The notes beneath the pieces were generated by a model. It did no database searches. It had not been told where the DNA came from and worked only from the letters and a program-made list of their open reading frames with translations. 64,000 bases of DNA. Source: J054 sp964613615. GTDB taxonomy: Bacteria > Pseudomonadota > Gammaproteobacteria > Steroidobacterales > GCA-2729495. The translations under genes and the position numbers were made by a program. Of this stretch, positions 21,630 to 30,392 are shown piece by piece. The stretch is from positions 30,963 through 94,962 of the forward strand of contig CAZTIB010000213.1 in NCBI GenBank assembly GCA_964613615.1, in the 5' to 3' direction. Positions within the stretch are counted from its first letter, which is position 1; each line of letters begins with the position of its first letter.

Positions 21630-24236
21630 CTACCCCAGTTGTAACTTAATCCAGCCGGGCACTGAGGCCAGGGCCTGGTCCAGCGCAGCGGGCTCGCTGC
21701 CGCCAGCCTGGGCGAAATCCGGCCGGCCGCCGCCGCGACCGCCGACCTGCTCGGCCACCGCGTTCACCAGGTCTCCGGCCCGGACCCGGTCGATCACGTC
21801 CTTCGTGACCCCGGCCGCCAGGCGCACCTTGCCGTCTTCTGTGGCGCAGCCCAATACCACCACGGCCGTGCCGAGCTTGTCCTTCAGGCGGTCGACCGTT
21901 TCGCGCAAGGTCTTCGCATCCAGGCCGTCCGCGAGTCGCTTCGCCAACACGCGCACGCCGTGCACATCAACGGCATCTGCCGTTGGATCCTGGCCGCCGC
22001 CCCCCGCGGCGACCTGTGCGCGCAACTGCTGCAGCTCGCGCTCCAGGGACTTGTTGCGGTCGAGAGTCTGCTGAACTTTTGTTTCCAGGTCGGCGCGGCT
22101 GCCACGCACCAGTTCGCCAAGCCGTGTGAGCAACGCATCGGCCGCTTCCACCTGCTCGATGGCCAGGTTGCCGGTCACCGCTTCGATGCGGCGTACGCCG
22201 GCAGCGATGCCGGATTCCGAGACGATCTTCAGCAGGCCAATATCGCCGGCGCGTTCCACGTGTGTGCCGCCGCACAGTTCGGTGGAGAACTCGCCGATAC
22301 GCAGCACCCGCACCTTGTCACCGTACTTCTCGCCGAACAGCGCCATCGCGCCGGCCTGCACCGCCGAGTCGTAATCCATCACCCGGGTCTCGGCGGCGGC
22401 GTTAGCACGAATCTCCGCGTTCACAATGCGCTCAATGGCCGTCAGCTGTTCCGGCGTCACCGCTTCATAGTGGGAGAAATCAAATCGCAGCCGGTCAGGG
22501 GCCACGAGCGAGCCCTTCTGTGTGACGTGTGCGCCGAGCACCTGACGCAATGCCGCGTGCAGCAGGTGCGTGGCGGAATGGTTCAGGACCGTCGCCAGCC
22601 GGCGTTCACTGTCCACCTCTGCGGTCACCCGGGCACCCGTTGCCACCTCGCCGGCCTCCACCGTACCCACATGCACGTGGGCGTCGCCGCTCTTAACGGT
22701 GTCGGTCACGCGGAACAGAAAGCCGTCGGCACCGCGAATCACGCCCTGGTCACCCACCTGACCGCCGCTCTCGGCATAGAAAGGTGTTTCGTCAAGCACC
22801 AGCGCGCCCGCATCGCCGGCGCCCAATCCAGCCGCCAGCTCATCGCCCCGCAACACGTGGGTTACGGTCGCCTCGCCGGAACAATTCTCATAACCCGTGA
22901 ACTTCGTGGCGGCATCGAGCTTCGGCCCCGACTCGGCAGACATCGTGAACTTCTGCGTCGACCGCGCGCGCGCGCGCTGCTTGTCCATTTCGGCTTCGAA
23001 ACCTTCACGGTCGATGCTCACACCCCGGGCGCGCGCCACGTCGGCCGTGAGGTCCATCGGAAACCCGTAGGTATCGTAGAGCTTGAACACCAGCTCGCCG
23101 GCCAGGCAGTCGCCGGCGGTTGCGAAGGCATCCTCCAGCATGCTCATGCCATGGGACAGGGTTCTCGCAAACTGTTCTTCCTCGCCGGCCAGAACTTTCT
23201 CTACGTGGCCGGCGGCCGCGCTGAGTTCCGGGTAGGCGGCGCCCATTTCTTTCTCCAGCGGCCGCACCAGCTGGTGGAAGAACGCATCTTTTACGCCCAG
23301 CTCGTAGCCGTGGCGCAACGCGCGGCGGATAATTCGCCGCAACACGTAACCGCGGCCTTCGTTGCCGGGCAGTACCCCGTCGGTGATCAGGAAAGCCGCC
23401 GCCCGGATATGGTCGGCGATCACTCGAAGCGACGGCGAATTCCGGTCGGTGGCGCCGGTGATGGCCGCGATCGCATCGATCAGGCTGCGAAACAGGTCGA
23501 TGTCGTAGTTGCTATGCACGCCCTGCATCACGGCCGCCAGGCGCTCGAGCCCCATGCCAGTGTCCACGGAGGGTTTGGGCAGCGGGATCAGCGTGCCGTC
23601 GGCGGCACGGTCGTACTGCATGAATACCAGGTTCCAGATCTCTACGTACCGGTCGCCATCTTCATCGGGCGAGCCGGGCGGACCGCCCGGCACGCTGTCG
23701 CCGTGGTCATAGAAAATTTCCGTGCACGGGCCGCACGGACCCGTATCGCCCATGGACCAGAAATTGTCTTTCTCGCCCATGCGTCCGAAGCGCGCCGGGT
23801 CTACGCCTACTTCCTTCAGCCAGATATCAGCGGCTTCATCATCGTCGCGGAATACGGTGACCCACAGACGTTCCGGCGCAATGCCGAGCTCGCCGGTCAC
23901 GAACTCCCACGCGAAGCGGATGGCGTCCTCTTTGAAGTAGTCGCCGAAGCTGAAATTGCCCAGCATCTCGAAGAAGGTGTGATGCCGGGCCGTGTAACCC
24001 ACGTTCTCGAGATCGTTGTGCTTGCCGCCGGCGCGCACGCAACGCTGCGAACTCGTGGCCCGCCTGTAGTCGCGCGCATCCCGGCCCAGGAACACATCCT
24101 TGAACTGCACCATGCCGGCGTTGGTGAACAGCAGTGTCGGATCATTGGCCGGCACCAGGGGCGAACTCGCAACCACGCGGTGCTCGTGGCGGGCGAAGTA
24201 CTCCAGGAACAGTTTGCGTAGCTCCGATGTCGTCAT
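21630..24236 (-). CDS. alaS: Alanine--tRNA ligase
   Basis: This class II synthetase has 868 residues, close to E. coli AlaS (876). The N-terminal catalytic domain begins TSELRKLFLEYFARHEH and includes LLFTNAGMVQFKDVFLG. The editing domain carries HSATHLLH near residue 550 and CGGTHVERAGDIG near 650, the zinc-binding residues that clear Ser- and Gly-tRNA-Ala. The C-Ala domain ends with GGRGGGRPDFAQAGG. It follows recX by 5 bp. Confidence 0.97.
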   Translation of the reverse strand: MTTSELRKLFLEYFARHEHRVVASSPLVPANDPTLLFTNAGMVQFKDVFLGRDARDYRRATSSQRCVRAGGKHNDLENVGYTARHHTFFEMLGNFSFGDYFKEDAIRFAWEFVTGELGIAPERLWVTVFRDDDEAADIWLKEVGVDPARFGRMGEKDNFWSMGDTGPCGPCTEIFYDHGDSVPGGPPGSPDEDGDRYVEIWNLVFMQYDRAADGTLIPLPKPSVDTGMGLERLAAVMQGVHSNYDIDLFRSLIDAIAAITGATDRNSPSLRVIADHIRAAAFLITDGVLPGNEGRGYVLRRIIRRALRHGYELGVKDAFFHQLVRPLEKEMGAAYPELSAAAGHVEKVLAGEEEQFARTLSHGMSMLEDAFATAGDCLAGELVFKLYDTYGFPMDLTADVARARGVSIDREGFEAEMDKQRARARSTQKFTMSAESGPKLDAATKFTGYENCSGEATVTHVLRGDELAAGLGAGDAGALVLDETPFYAESGGQVGDQGVIRGADGFLFRVTDTVKSGDAHVHVGTVEAGEVATGARVTAEVDSERRLATVLNHSATHLLHAALRQVLGAHVTQKGSLVAPDRLRFDFSHYEAVTPEQLTAIERIVNAEIRANAAAETRVMDYDSAVQAGAMALFGEKYGDKVRVLRIGEFSTELCGGTHVERAGDIGLLKIVSESGIAAGVRRIEAVTGNLAIEQVEAADALLTRLGELVRGSRADLETKVQQTLDRNKSLERELQQLRAQVAAGGGGQDPTADAVDVHGVRVLAKRLADGLDAKTLRETVDRLKDKLGTAVVVLGCATEDGKVRLAAGVTKDVIDRVRAGDLVNAVAEQVGGRGGGRPDFAQAGGSEPAALDQALASVPGWIKLQLG

Positions 24237-24241
24237 GTGCC

Positions 24242-24703
24242 CTAGTCCTGTTCCCAGCCTCCCGCCAGCGCCCGTTGGATCTGCTCCGGGTCGAAACCAC
24301 GATACTGCAGAAACCGCGCCTGGCGAGCCTTGTCTGCATACTGCGCCGGCAGTTCCGGACCGAATTTTTTCTCCCGGGCTGCGCGGGCGGCGCCGTGCCA
24401 GTCCACGCCCTCCAGGGACTCATCGATCAGCTCTGCCGTCACCCCGCGTTGCGCAAGCTCCGCGCGCAAACGGAGCGGTCCCTGCCCGCGGCGGTGGCGC
24501 CAGGCCACGAAGGCCTGCGCAAAGCGCGCGTCGCTGAGCAGGCCATCCTGCTCCAGGCGGGCAAGTGTTGCGTCAATTTCGTCGGCTGTGAAGTCCCGGG
24601 CGGCCAGTTTGCAGCGCAGCTCCGCCGCGGAATGCTCCCGGCGAGCCAGGCAGTCCATGGCGAAGCGGCGCGGGCTAGCCGGGCCGCGGCCGGCCGGGCG
24701 CAT
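24242..24703 (-). CDS. recX: RecA regulatory protein RecX
   Basis: This 153-residue helical-repeat protein shows the RecX three-helix motifs: DCLARREHSAAELRCKL, then ARLEQDGLLSDARFAQAFV and GPLRLRAELAQRGVTAEL. RecX binds RecA filaments and modulates recombination and the SOS response. It lies 15 bp after recA and 5 bp before alaS, forming a recA-recX-alaS run. Confidence 0.92.
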   Translation of the reverse strand: MRPAGRGPASPRRFAMDCLARREHSAAELRCKLAARDFTADEIDATLARLEQDGLLSDARFAQAFVAWRHRRGQGPLRLRAELAQRGVTAELIDESLEGVDWHGAARAAREKKFGPELPAQYADKARQARFLQYRGFDPEQIQRALAGGWEQD

Positions 24704-24718
24704 GGTGGGCGGCAGGCC

Positions 24719-25768
24719 TCAGGCTTCCGCCGCCTGGGCCTCTTGTTCAGTGTCAGGCAGTGCTTCGGCCTCGGCGCGGGCGGGCATCAGCACGGCGCGG
24801 AGCTTGCTGTCGATCTCTGCGGTGATTTCGGGGTGCTGCAGCAGGAACTCCCGGCTGTTCTCCTTGCCCTGGCCGATCCGGTCACCTTCGTAGCTGTACC
24901 ACGCACCGGACTTTTGCACGATACCTTCGCGCGCGCCGATGTCTATCAACTCGCCTTCCCGGGAGATGCCGTGGCCATAAAGGATTTCGAACTCGGCCAT
25001 CTTGAACGGCGGTGCGACTTTATTTTTCACCACTTTCACCCGGGTCTGGTTGCCCGTGACCTCGTCACCCTTCTTGATGGCGCCGATCCGGCGAATGTCC
25101 AGACGCACCGATGAGTAGAACTTCAAGGCATTGCCGCCGGTGGTGGTCTCCGGGCTGCCGAACATCACGCCGATCTTCATGCGAATCTGGTTAATAAAGA
25201 CGACGATGGTGTTCGAGCGCTTGATGTTGCCGGTGAGCTTGCGCAGCGCCTGGGACATCAGGCGCGCCTGCAGGCCCACGTGCGTGTCGCCCATCTCGCC
25301 CTCGATTTCGGCCTTCGGTGTCAGTGCCGCCACCGAGTCGATGACGACCACGTCCACCGCACCAGAGCGCACCAGCAAATCGGTGATTTCCAGGGCCTGC
25401 TCACCGGTGTCCGGCTGCGACACCAGCAGGTCGTCCACATTCACGCCCAGTTTGCCCGCGTATTGCGGGTCGAGGGCGTGTTCAGCGTCGACGAAGGCCG
25501 CCGTGCCGCCGGCCTTCTGGCATTCCGCCACCACCTGTAGGGTCAGGGTCGTCTTGCCCGAAGATTCCGGGCCGTAGATTTCCACCACGCGCCCCTTCGG
25601 CAGGCCACCCACGCCGAGGGCCACGTCCAGGCCCAGGGACCCGGTGGATATCACCTCCATATCCCGCGCCGGGCCGGCATCGCCCATGCGCATGACCGAA
25701 CCTTTACCAAACTGTTTCTCGATCTGTCCCAGGGCGGCCGCGAGGGCCTTCTTGCGGTTGTCATCCAT
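24719..25768 (-). CDS. recA: Recombinase RecA
   Basis: The 349-residue protein is full length. It has the N-terminal KALAAALGQIEKQFGKGSVM, the Walker A motif GPESSGKTTLTL near 66-75, Walker B VDVVVIDSVAAL, the L2/MAW region and the acidic C-terminal tail. It catalyses strand exchange and LexA self-cleavage. The 106 bp upstream contain no CTGT-N8-ACAG box, so SOS control, if present, uses another operator type. A near-palindrome (CTTAATGAAGTTAAG, 25864-25878) at the end of thpR is the only obvious symmetric element there. Confidence 0.98.
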   Translation of the reverse strand: MDDNRKKALAAALGQIEKQFGKGSVMRMGDAGPARDMEVISTGSLGLDVALGVGGLPKGRVVEIYGPESSGKTTLTLQVVAECQKAGGTAAFVDAEHALDPQYAGKLGVNVDDLLVSQPDTGEQALEITDLLVRSGAVDVVVIDSVAALTPKAEIEGEMGDTHVGLQARLMSQALRKLTGNIKRSNTIVVFINQIRMKIGVMFGSPETTTGGNALKFYSSVRLDIRRIGAIKKGDEVTGNQTRVKVVKNKVAPPFKMAEFEILYGHGISREGELIDIGAREGIVQKSGAWYSYEGDRIGQGKENSREFLLQHPEITAEIDSKLRAVLMPARAEAEALPDTEQEAQAAEA

Positions 25769-25874
25769 CGTGGTGTGGTACTCGGAAAGTGGTGGAAGAA
25801 AGACTGGAATGCGCGGGGATTATTGCATGGATCCCGGGCACCGGCAGCTTTGCGAAAGTACGAGCTTAATGAAG

Positions 25875-26411
25875 TTAAGGCTCATTGGATGAGCCTTCTG
25901 GAAAGTATTGATCGACCGCATAACGCGCACCCGTGGAGTCAGTGACGGACCGGATCAGCGCGAAGCCGTGCACCGCCCATGCGACGGATGTCAGGCGCGA
26001 GTTGCGCGGCGCGCGGCGCACGTTGCGGGCAATGGTCACGTGGGGCTGGAACGCGCGCGCGTCAGGCTCCAGGCCCAGCGGTTGCATGGCAGCCCACAGC
26101 CTGTCCGCCAACTGCTTGAGCACTGCCGGCGATTCGCCGGGGCCGATCCACAGCACCCGGGCACCGGGGAAATGCCCGCAGCGATCCAGCTGCAGCGTCG
26201 GTGACGGCGGCGCGATAGCAGCCGCGGCCGCCCGGATCGGAGGCACCAATGCCTCCCGCACATCGCCCAGAAAGGCCAGGGTCAGGTGGTAGTTGGCCGG
26301 TGGCACCGGCCGGCCGCCGCAACCGGCCAGCGCATCGCGGCAGGCCTGGTGCAGCGCGTGACGCGTCAGGTCATCGGGCCACAGCGCGAAGAACAGGCGC
26401 GCGGTGCTCAC
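25875..26411 (-). CDS. thpR: RNA 2',3'-cyclic phosphodiesterase (LigT-like)
   Basis: This 178-residue 2H phosphoesterase has the two HxTx motifs: NYHLTLAFLGDV and FQPHVTIARNVR. The N-terminus RLFFALWPDDLTR is the usual start of the family. It hydrolyses 2',3'-cyclic phosphate ends of RNA. It overlaps pncC by 4 bp. Confidence 0.9.
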   Translation of the reverse strand: MSTARLFFALWPDDLTRHALHQACRDALAGCGGRPVPPANYHLTLAFLGDVREALVPPIRAAAAAIAPPSPTLQLDRCGHFPGARVLWIGPGESPAVLKQLADRLWAAMQPLGLEPDARAFQPHVTIARNVRRAPRNSRLTSVAWAVHGFALIRSVTDSTGARYAVDQYFPEGSSNEP

Positions 26412-26908
26412 TCCAGGGCCGCAGCTGCCAACACGCCTGCCAGCGCCGCGGCCACCGTTTGCCTGCGCACCGCTTCACGGTCGCCCGGGAAGTGGTGCAC
26501 CTCGTTGCGCAGAGCACCGTCCGGGCCGGCCCAGGCAAACCACACGGTGCCCACCGGCTTGTCCGGGGTGCCGCCGCCCGGCCCGGCAACACCGGAAACC
26601 GCCACCGCCAGCTCCGCACCGCTGCGCCGCTGCGCGCCCATGGCCATGGCCTCGACCACTTCCCGGCTCACCGCACCCGTCTCGGCAAGCAGCGCCTCCG
26701 GCACGCCCAGCATGTCGGTCTTGGCAGGGTTGCTATAGGTCACGAAGCCGCCGTGGAACCACGCCGAGCTGCCCGGGATATCCGTCAACACCTTCGCGAT
26801 CCAGCCGCCGGTGCAGGATTCGGCTGTCGCGAGTGTCCAGGCCGGGCCGTCCAGCGCCGCCGCCACGCGCCGTGCGAGCACTGTCAGGGTGGCATCGTCC
26901 CAGTCCAT
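26408..26908 (-). CDS. pncC: Nicotinamide-nucleotide amidohydrolase (CinA C-terminal domain)
   Basis: This 166-residue stand-alone CinA C-terminal domain has LATAESCTGGWIAKVLTDIP (the catalytic serine region), FVTYSNPAKTDMLGV, AVSGVAGPGGGTPDKPVGTV and the closing GDREAVRRQT. It deamidates NMN to nicotinic acid mononucleotide for pyridine-nucleotide recycling. It is divergent from mutS and upstream of thpR and recA, matching the cinA-recA linkage found widely. Confidence 0.93.
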   Translation of the reverse strand: MDWDDATLTVLARRVAAALDGPAWTLATAESCTGGWIAKVLTDIPGSSAWFHGGFVTYSNPAKTDMLGVPEALLAETGAVSREVVEAMAMGAQRRSGAELAVAVSGVAGPGGGTPDKPVGTVWFAWAGPDGALRNEVHHFPGDREAVRRQTVAAALAGVLAAAALE

Positions 26909-26967
26909 GGGCCGACCATCTGCCAGGCGCTCCGGCAGGTCAAGTGTTGAGCATTTACACTGCGCCC

Positions 26968-29562
26968 ATGAGCACCCCGGCTGCAGAAACCGTTGCCGCC
27001 ACGGCCCACACGCCGATGATGCAGCAATACCTGCGCATCAAGTCGGAGTTTCCCGACATGCTGCTGTTCTACCGCATGGGTGACTTCTACGAATTGTTCT
27101 ACGACGACGCGCGCCGGGCTGCCGAGCTGATCGACATCACGCTGACCGCGCGCGGCAAATCCGGCGGCGCGCCGATTCCGATGGCCGGCGTGCCCTATCA
27201 CGCCGCCGAGACTTACCTGGCCAAGCTGATCCGCCAGGGCGAGTCCGTAGCCATTTGCGAGCAGATCGGCGAGCCGGGCGCCAGCAAGGGCCCGGTAGAG
27301 CGCCAAGTGGTCCGCGTGCTGACGCCCGGCACGTTGACGGACGAAGCGCTGCTGGACAGCCGGCGTGACAACCTGCTGGCCGCCGTGTGCCAGCGCGGCG
27401 TGCGCATCGGGCTGGCGTGGCTGGACCTGAGTGCCGGGCGCTTCACCGTCTCCGAACTGGAAGGCCGGGACGCGCTGGCTGCAGAACTGGCGCGACTGCA
27501 ACCCGCAGAACTACTGCTGGAAGAAGGCGTTGCCGATCCGCTGCCGGGCGCGGCGATAACCCGCGTACACCATCTTCCGCCCTGGCACTTTGACGCGGCT
27601 GCGGCCACGCGTGCGCTGTGCGCGCAGTTCGGCGCCCGGGACCTGGGCGGTTACGGTTGCGCCGGGCTCGACGCGGCGGTGGGCGCCGCCGGCTGCCTGC
27701 TGGGCTACGTTCGGGACACGCAGCGAGGCGCGCTTCCGCACCTCGCCGGCCTCAGCACGGAACGGCACTCGGATGCACTGCTGATGGACGCGGTGACCCG
27801 CCGCAACCTCGAGATAGAAAGCAGCCTGGCCGGGCGGGATGAACACACGCTGGCCGGCGTGATGGACCGCTGCACTTCGCCCATGGGCAGCCGGCTGCTG
27901 CGCCGCTGGCTGAATCGTCCGCTGCGCGACGTGGCGACGCTAAAGGCCCGTTACCAGGCCGTCGACGCCCTCGGCCAGGGTGACAGCGACACGTTGACCG
28001 GGCTACTGCGGCAAGCCGGCGACCTCGAACGCATTCTGAGCCGGGTCGCACTGCAGAGCGCGCGGCCCCGGGACCTGGCCCAGCTGCGCACGGCGCTGGG
28101 CCTGCTGCCGGACATCCGGGCCGCGCTGCCGCCGGATTCGCCGCTGCTGCAGACGCTGGCCGCAGACCTCGGCGAACACGGTGGCATTTACCGGCAGCTC
28201 CGCGCCGCGTTGGTGGCAGACCCGCCGATGTTGATTCGCGACGGCGGCGTCATTGCCCCCGGTTACGACGCAGAACTCGACGAACTCCGCGACATCAGCG
28301 CGAATGCCGATGCCCATCTCGCCGACCTGGAGACCCGTGAACGCGAGCGCACCGGTCTGCCGTCACTGAAGGTCGGCTACAACCGGGTCCACGGCTATTA
28401 CATCGAAATCAGCAAGGCGCAGGCCGAACGCGCGCCGGACGATTACACGCGCCGGCAGACGCTGAAAGGTGCCGAACGCTACATCACGCCGGAACTGAAA
28501 GCCTTCGAAGGCAAGGTGCTGTCCAGCCGCGAACGCGCGCTGGCCCGGGAAAAACACTTGTACCAGGCACTGCTCGAAGCCCACCTTGCGGACCTCGTCG
28601 GCTTGCAACAGATGGCCCGGGCGCTGGCCACCATCGACGTGCTCGGCAATTTCGCGCGCCGCGCAGCCGATCTCGACCTGCGGGCGCCGACGCTGAGCGA
28701 GGCGCCAGGCCTGGACATCCGCGCCGGCCGGCACCTGGTGGTGGAACAAGTGTCGGAACAACCGTTCATCCCCAACGACCTGCAGCTGGACGATCGCCGG
28801 CGACTGCTGGTGATCACCGGCCCGAACATGGGCGGCAAGTCCACCTACATGCGCCAGGCAGCGCTGATCGTGATTCTCGCCCGCGTGGGCAGCTACGTGC
28901 CGGCGGAAGCCGCGCGCATCGGGCCCATCGACCGCATTTTTACCCGAATTGGCGCGGCCGACGACCTGAGCGGCGGGCGCTCCACGTTCATGGTGGAGAT
29001 GACGGAAACCGCCAACATCCTGAACAACGCGACGGACCAGAGCCTCGTGCTGATGGACGAAATCGGCCGCGGCACGAGTACCTTCGACGGCCTGTCGCTG
29101 GCGTGGGCGAGTGCGCGATATATCGGCGGGCAAATCGGTGCATTCACACTGTTCGCTACCCACTACTTCGAACTCACCGCACTGGCCGGAGAGCTACCGG
29201 CCTGCGCCAACGTGCACCTGGATGCGACGGAGCACGGCGACGAGCTGATTTTCCTGCACACCGTGCGCGAAGGGCCCGCAAACCAGAGCTATGGCCTGCA
29301 GGTAGCGCAGCTGGCCGGCGTGCCGCGCAACGTCGTCCGGCAGGCGCGCGGATATCTGCGCGAGCTGGAACAACAGTCCAGCGAGCAGCGCGCGCGACAG
29401 ACCCCGCAGGCGGAGCTGAATTTTGGCGCCACCACGCCGGAAACGTTGGCAGACGACGCCGACGAGTTGCGCGATATGCTGGGCGAACTTGATCCGGACG
29501 CGATGACGCCTCGTGATGCGCTGGCTGCTCTGTATGAACTCAAGAAGAAGATGAATCGCTGA
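26968..29562 (+). CDS. mutS: DNA mismatch repair protein MutS
   Basis: This 864-residue MutS is full length. HTPMMQQYLRIKSEFPDMLL and LLFYRMGDFYELF give the mismatch-recognition domain with the conserved Phe-x-Glu (FYELF). The ATPase domain has Walker A GPNMGGKSTYMRQ near 617-629 and LVLMDEIGRGTSTFDG. The C-terminal dimerisation tail is present. ATG 26968 is chosen; a TACACT hexamer lies a few bases before it and the leader is short. The reading frame is artefactually open much further upstream over pncC. Confidence 0.97.
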   Translation: MSTPAAETVAATAHTPMMQQYLRIKSEFPDMLLFYRMGDFYELFYDDARRAAELIDITLTARGKSGGAPIPMAGVPYHAAETYLAKLIRQGESVAICEQIGEPGASKGPVERQVVRVLTPGTLTDEALLDSRRDNLLAAVCQRGVRIGLAWLDLSAGRFTVSELEGRDALAAELARLQPAELLLEEGVADPLPGAAITRVHHLPPWHFDAAAATRALCAQFGARDLGGYGCAGLDAAVGAAGCLLGYVRDTQRGALPHLAGLSTERHSDALLMDAVTRRNLEIESSLAGRDEHTLAGVMDRCTSPMGSRLLRRWLNRPLRDVATLKARYQAVDALGQGDSDTLTGLLRQAGDLERILSRVALQSARPRDLAQLRTALGLLPDIRAALPPDSPLLQTLAADLGEHGGIYRQLRAALVADPPMLIRDGGVIAPGYDAELDELRDISANADAHLADLETRERERTGLPSLKVGYNRVHGYYIEISKAQAERAPDDYTRRQTLKGAERYITPELKAFEGKVLSSRERALAREKHLYQALLEAHLADLVGLQQMARALATIDVLGNFARRAADLDLRAPTLSEAPGLDIRAGRHLVVEQVSEQPFIPNDLQLDDRRRLLVITGPNMGGKSTYMRQAALIVILARVGSYVPAEAARIGPIDRIFTRIGAADDLSGGRSTFMVEMTETANILNNATDQSLVLMDEIGRGTSTFDGLSLAWASARYIGGQIGAFTLFATHYFELTALAGELPACANVHLDATEHGDELIFLHTVREGPANQSYGLQVAQLAGVPRNVVRQARGYLRELEQQSSEQRARQTPQAELNFGATTPETLADDADELRDMLGELDPDAMTPRDALAALYELKKKMNR

Positions 29563-29591
29563 GGAATCGCGGCTGAAGCCGCGATTCCTAC
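29562..29591 (-). repeat. GTAG-type REP palindrome between mutS and its convergent neighbour
   Basis: Arms AGGAATCGCGGCT (29562-29574) and AGCCGCGATTCCT (29577-29589) are perfectly complementary over 13 bp. Read on the minus strand the element begins GTAGGAATCGCGGC, i.e. a GTAG tetranucleotide followed by a hairpin, the form of the REP elements known from Stenotrophomonas and Pseudomonas. It fills the whole 25-bp gap and covers parts of both stop codons, so it may also stabilise or end both transcripts. Confidence 0.7.
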
Positions 29592-30256
29592 CCGCGCTTG
29601 AATTCACCTCGCGCGAGAAAGTAGGCCGCCTGATCGGCAACCTCGGGTGACAGCAGCATCCAGGTGTGGGTCACCGGTAACACGACATGATCCGTGATGC
29701 CCGGCAGGCGCGTTTCATCCACTGTTACCGTGCCGTCGTGAGGGCCCTTGAGCGCGCCCGCCTCCACCGCGTTCATCAGGGCGCCAATCCCGAAACCGCC
29801 GTCGCCGGCAATCACGCCTACCTCGCGATGGCCTTCGCAACGCGTCAGCGGATCCTGCAGCAGCGACTCGCGGATCAGCTTGCCGAGCATCGCTTCGCCG
29901 CCGTGCCAGCGCCCCAGCGCGCGCGCAGCGCCGCTGCCAACCAGCGGTGACCCGAGACAGACCACGCGGCCCGGCGCCGTGTCGGGCATGTGCCCCACCG
30001 TCCGCAGCGCGAGCACGCCGCCAAGGCTGTGGCCGACCAGGTGGACTTTGGGTGCGCGGATAGCCGCAAGGAATTCGGCCAGGCGCTGCACGTTCTCGGC
30101 CAGGCCCTGGGCCACCGACGGGTAGCTGTAGGGATGCACCGCATAACCGTAATGGTGCTCAAGGCGCCAGCGCATGGGCTCCATGACCAGCCCGTGCATC
30201 CACAAACCGTGGACCAGCACCACCGCCTCTCTACTCTTGCTTCCCGAGCGCGTCAT
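29588..30256 (-). CDS. Alpha/beta-fold hydrolase (lipase-like)
   Basis: The 222-residue protein has an alpha/beta hydrolase core: VVLVHGLWMHGLVMEP forms the oxyanion strand and VHLVGHSLGGVLALR is the nucleophile elbow (GHSLG). A conserved aspartate region and LPVTHTWMLLSPE supply the acid and histidine. It resembles triacylglycerol lipase/PGAP1-like proteins; no signal peptide is seen. The ATG at 30256 follows an in-frame TTG at 30259. The substrate is unknown. It is convergent with mutS. Confidence 0.83.
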   Translation of the reverse strand: MTRSGSKSREAVVLVHGLWMHGLVMEPMRWRLEHHYGYAVHPYSYPSVAQGLAENVQRLAEFLAAIRAPKVHLVGHSLGGVLALRTVGHMPDTAPGRVVCLGSPLVGSGAARALGRWHGGEAMLGKLIRESLLQDPLTRCEGHREVGVIAGDGGFGIGALMNAVEAGALKGPHDGTVTVDETRLPGITDHVVLPVTHTWMLLSPEVADQAAYFLARGEFKRG

Positions 30257-30392
30257 CAAGCGAAACCCGCTGGCTTAGAAAAGCGCCCGACGCAGCGAGC
30301 GCGCAGGCGATTTGTTCCCGAGGGAGTTTTTCCGACCGAGGGAATAAATTCGCCGCAAGCGATCGCGGACCCGGAGGGGATCTGAGGGCCGG

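Noticed and set aside
22966..22980. CG dinucleotide run (CGCGCGCGCGCG) as a regulatory or Z-DNA element
   Set aside because: It lies inside alaS and encodes the alternating Ala/Arg segment RARARS of the protein.
2749..24221. Very long open frames antisense or in another frame to real genes, for example 2749-3960, 16010-17571, 21960-24221, and also 53165-55696 over secA
   Set aside because: They shadow clearly conserved genes on the other strand, their products are rich in R, A, G and H with no family motifs, and such frames are expected at this GC content.
25769..25874. LexA box for recA
   Set aside because: No CTGT-N8-ACAG or close variant was found. The CTTAATGAAGTTAAG near-palindrome sits at the thpR stop and matches no LexA operator that I can name.
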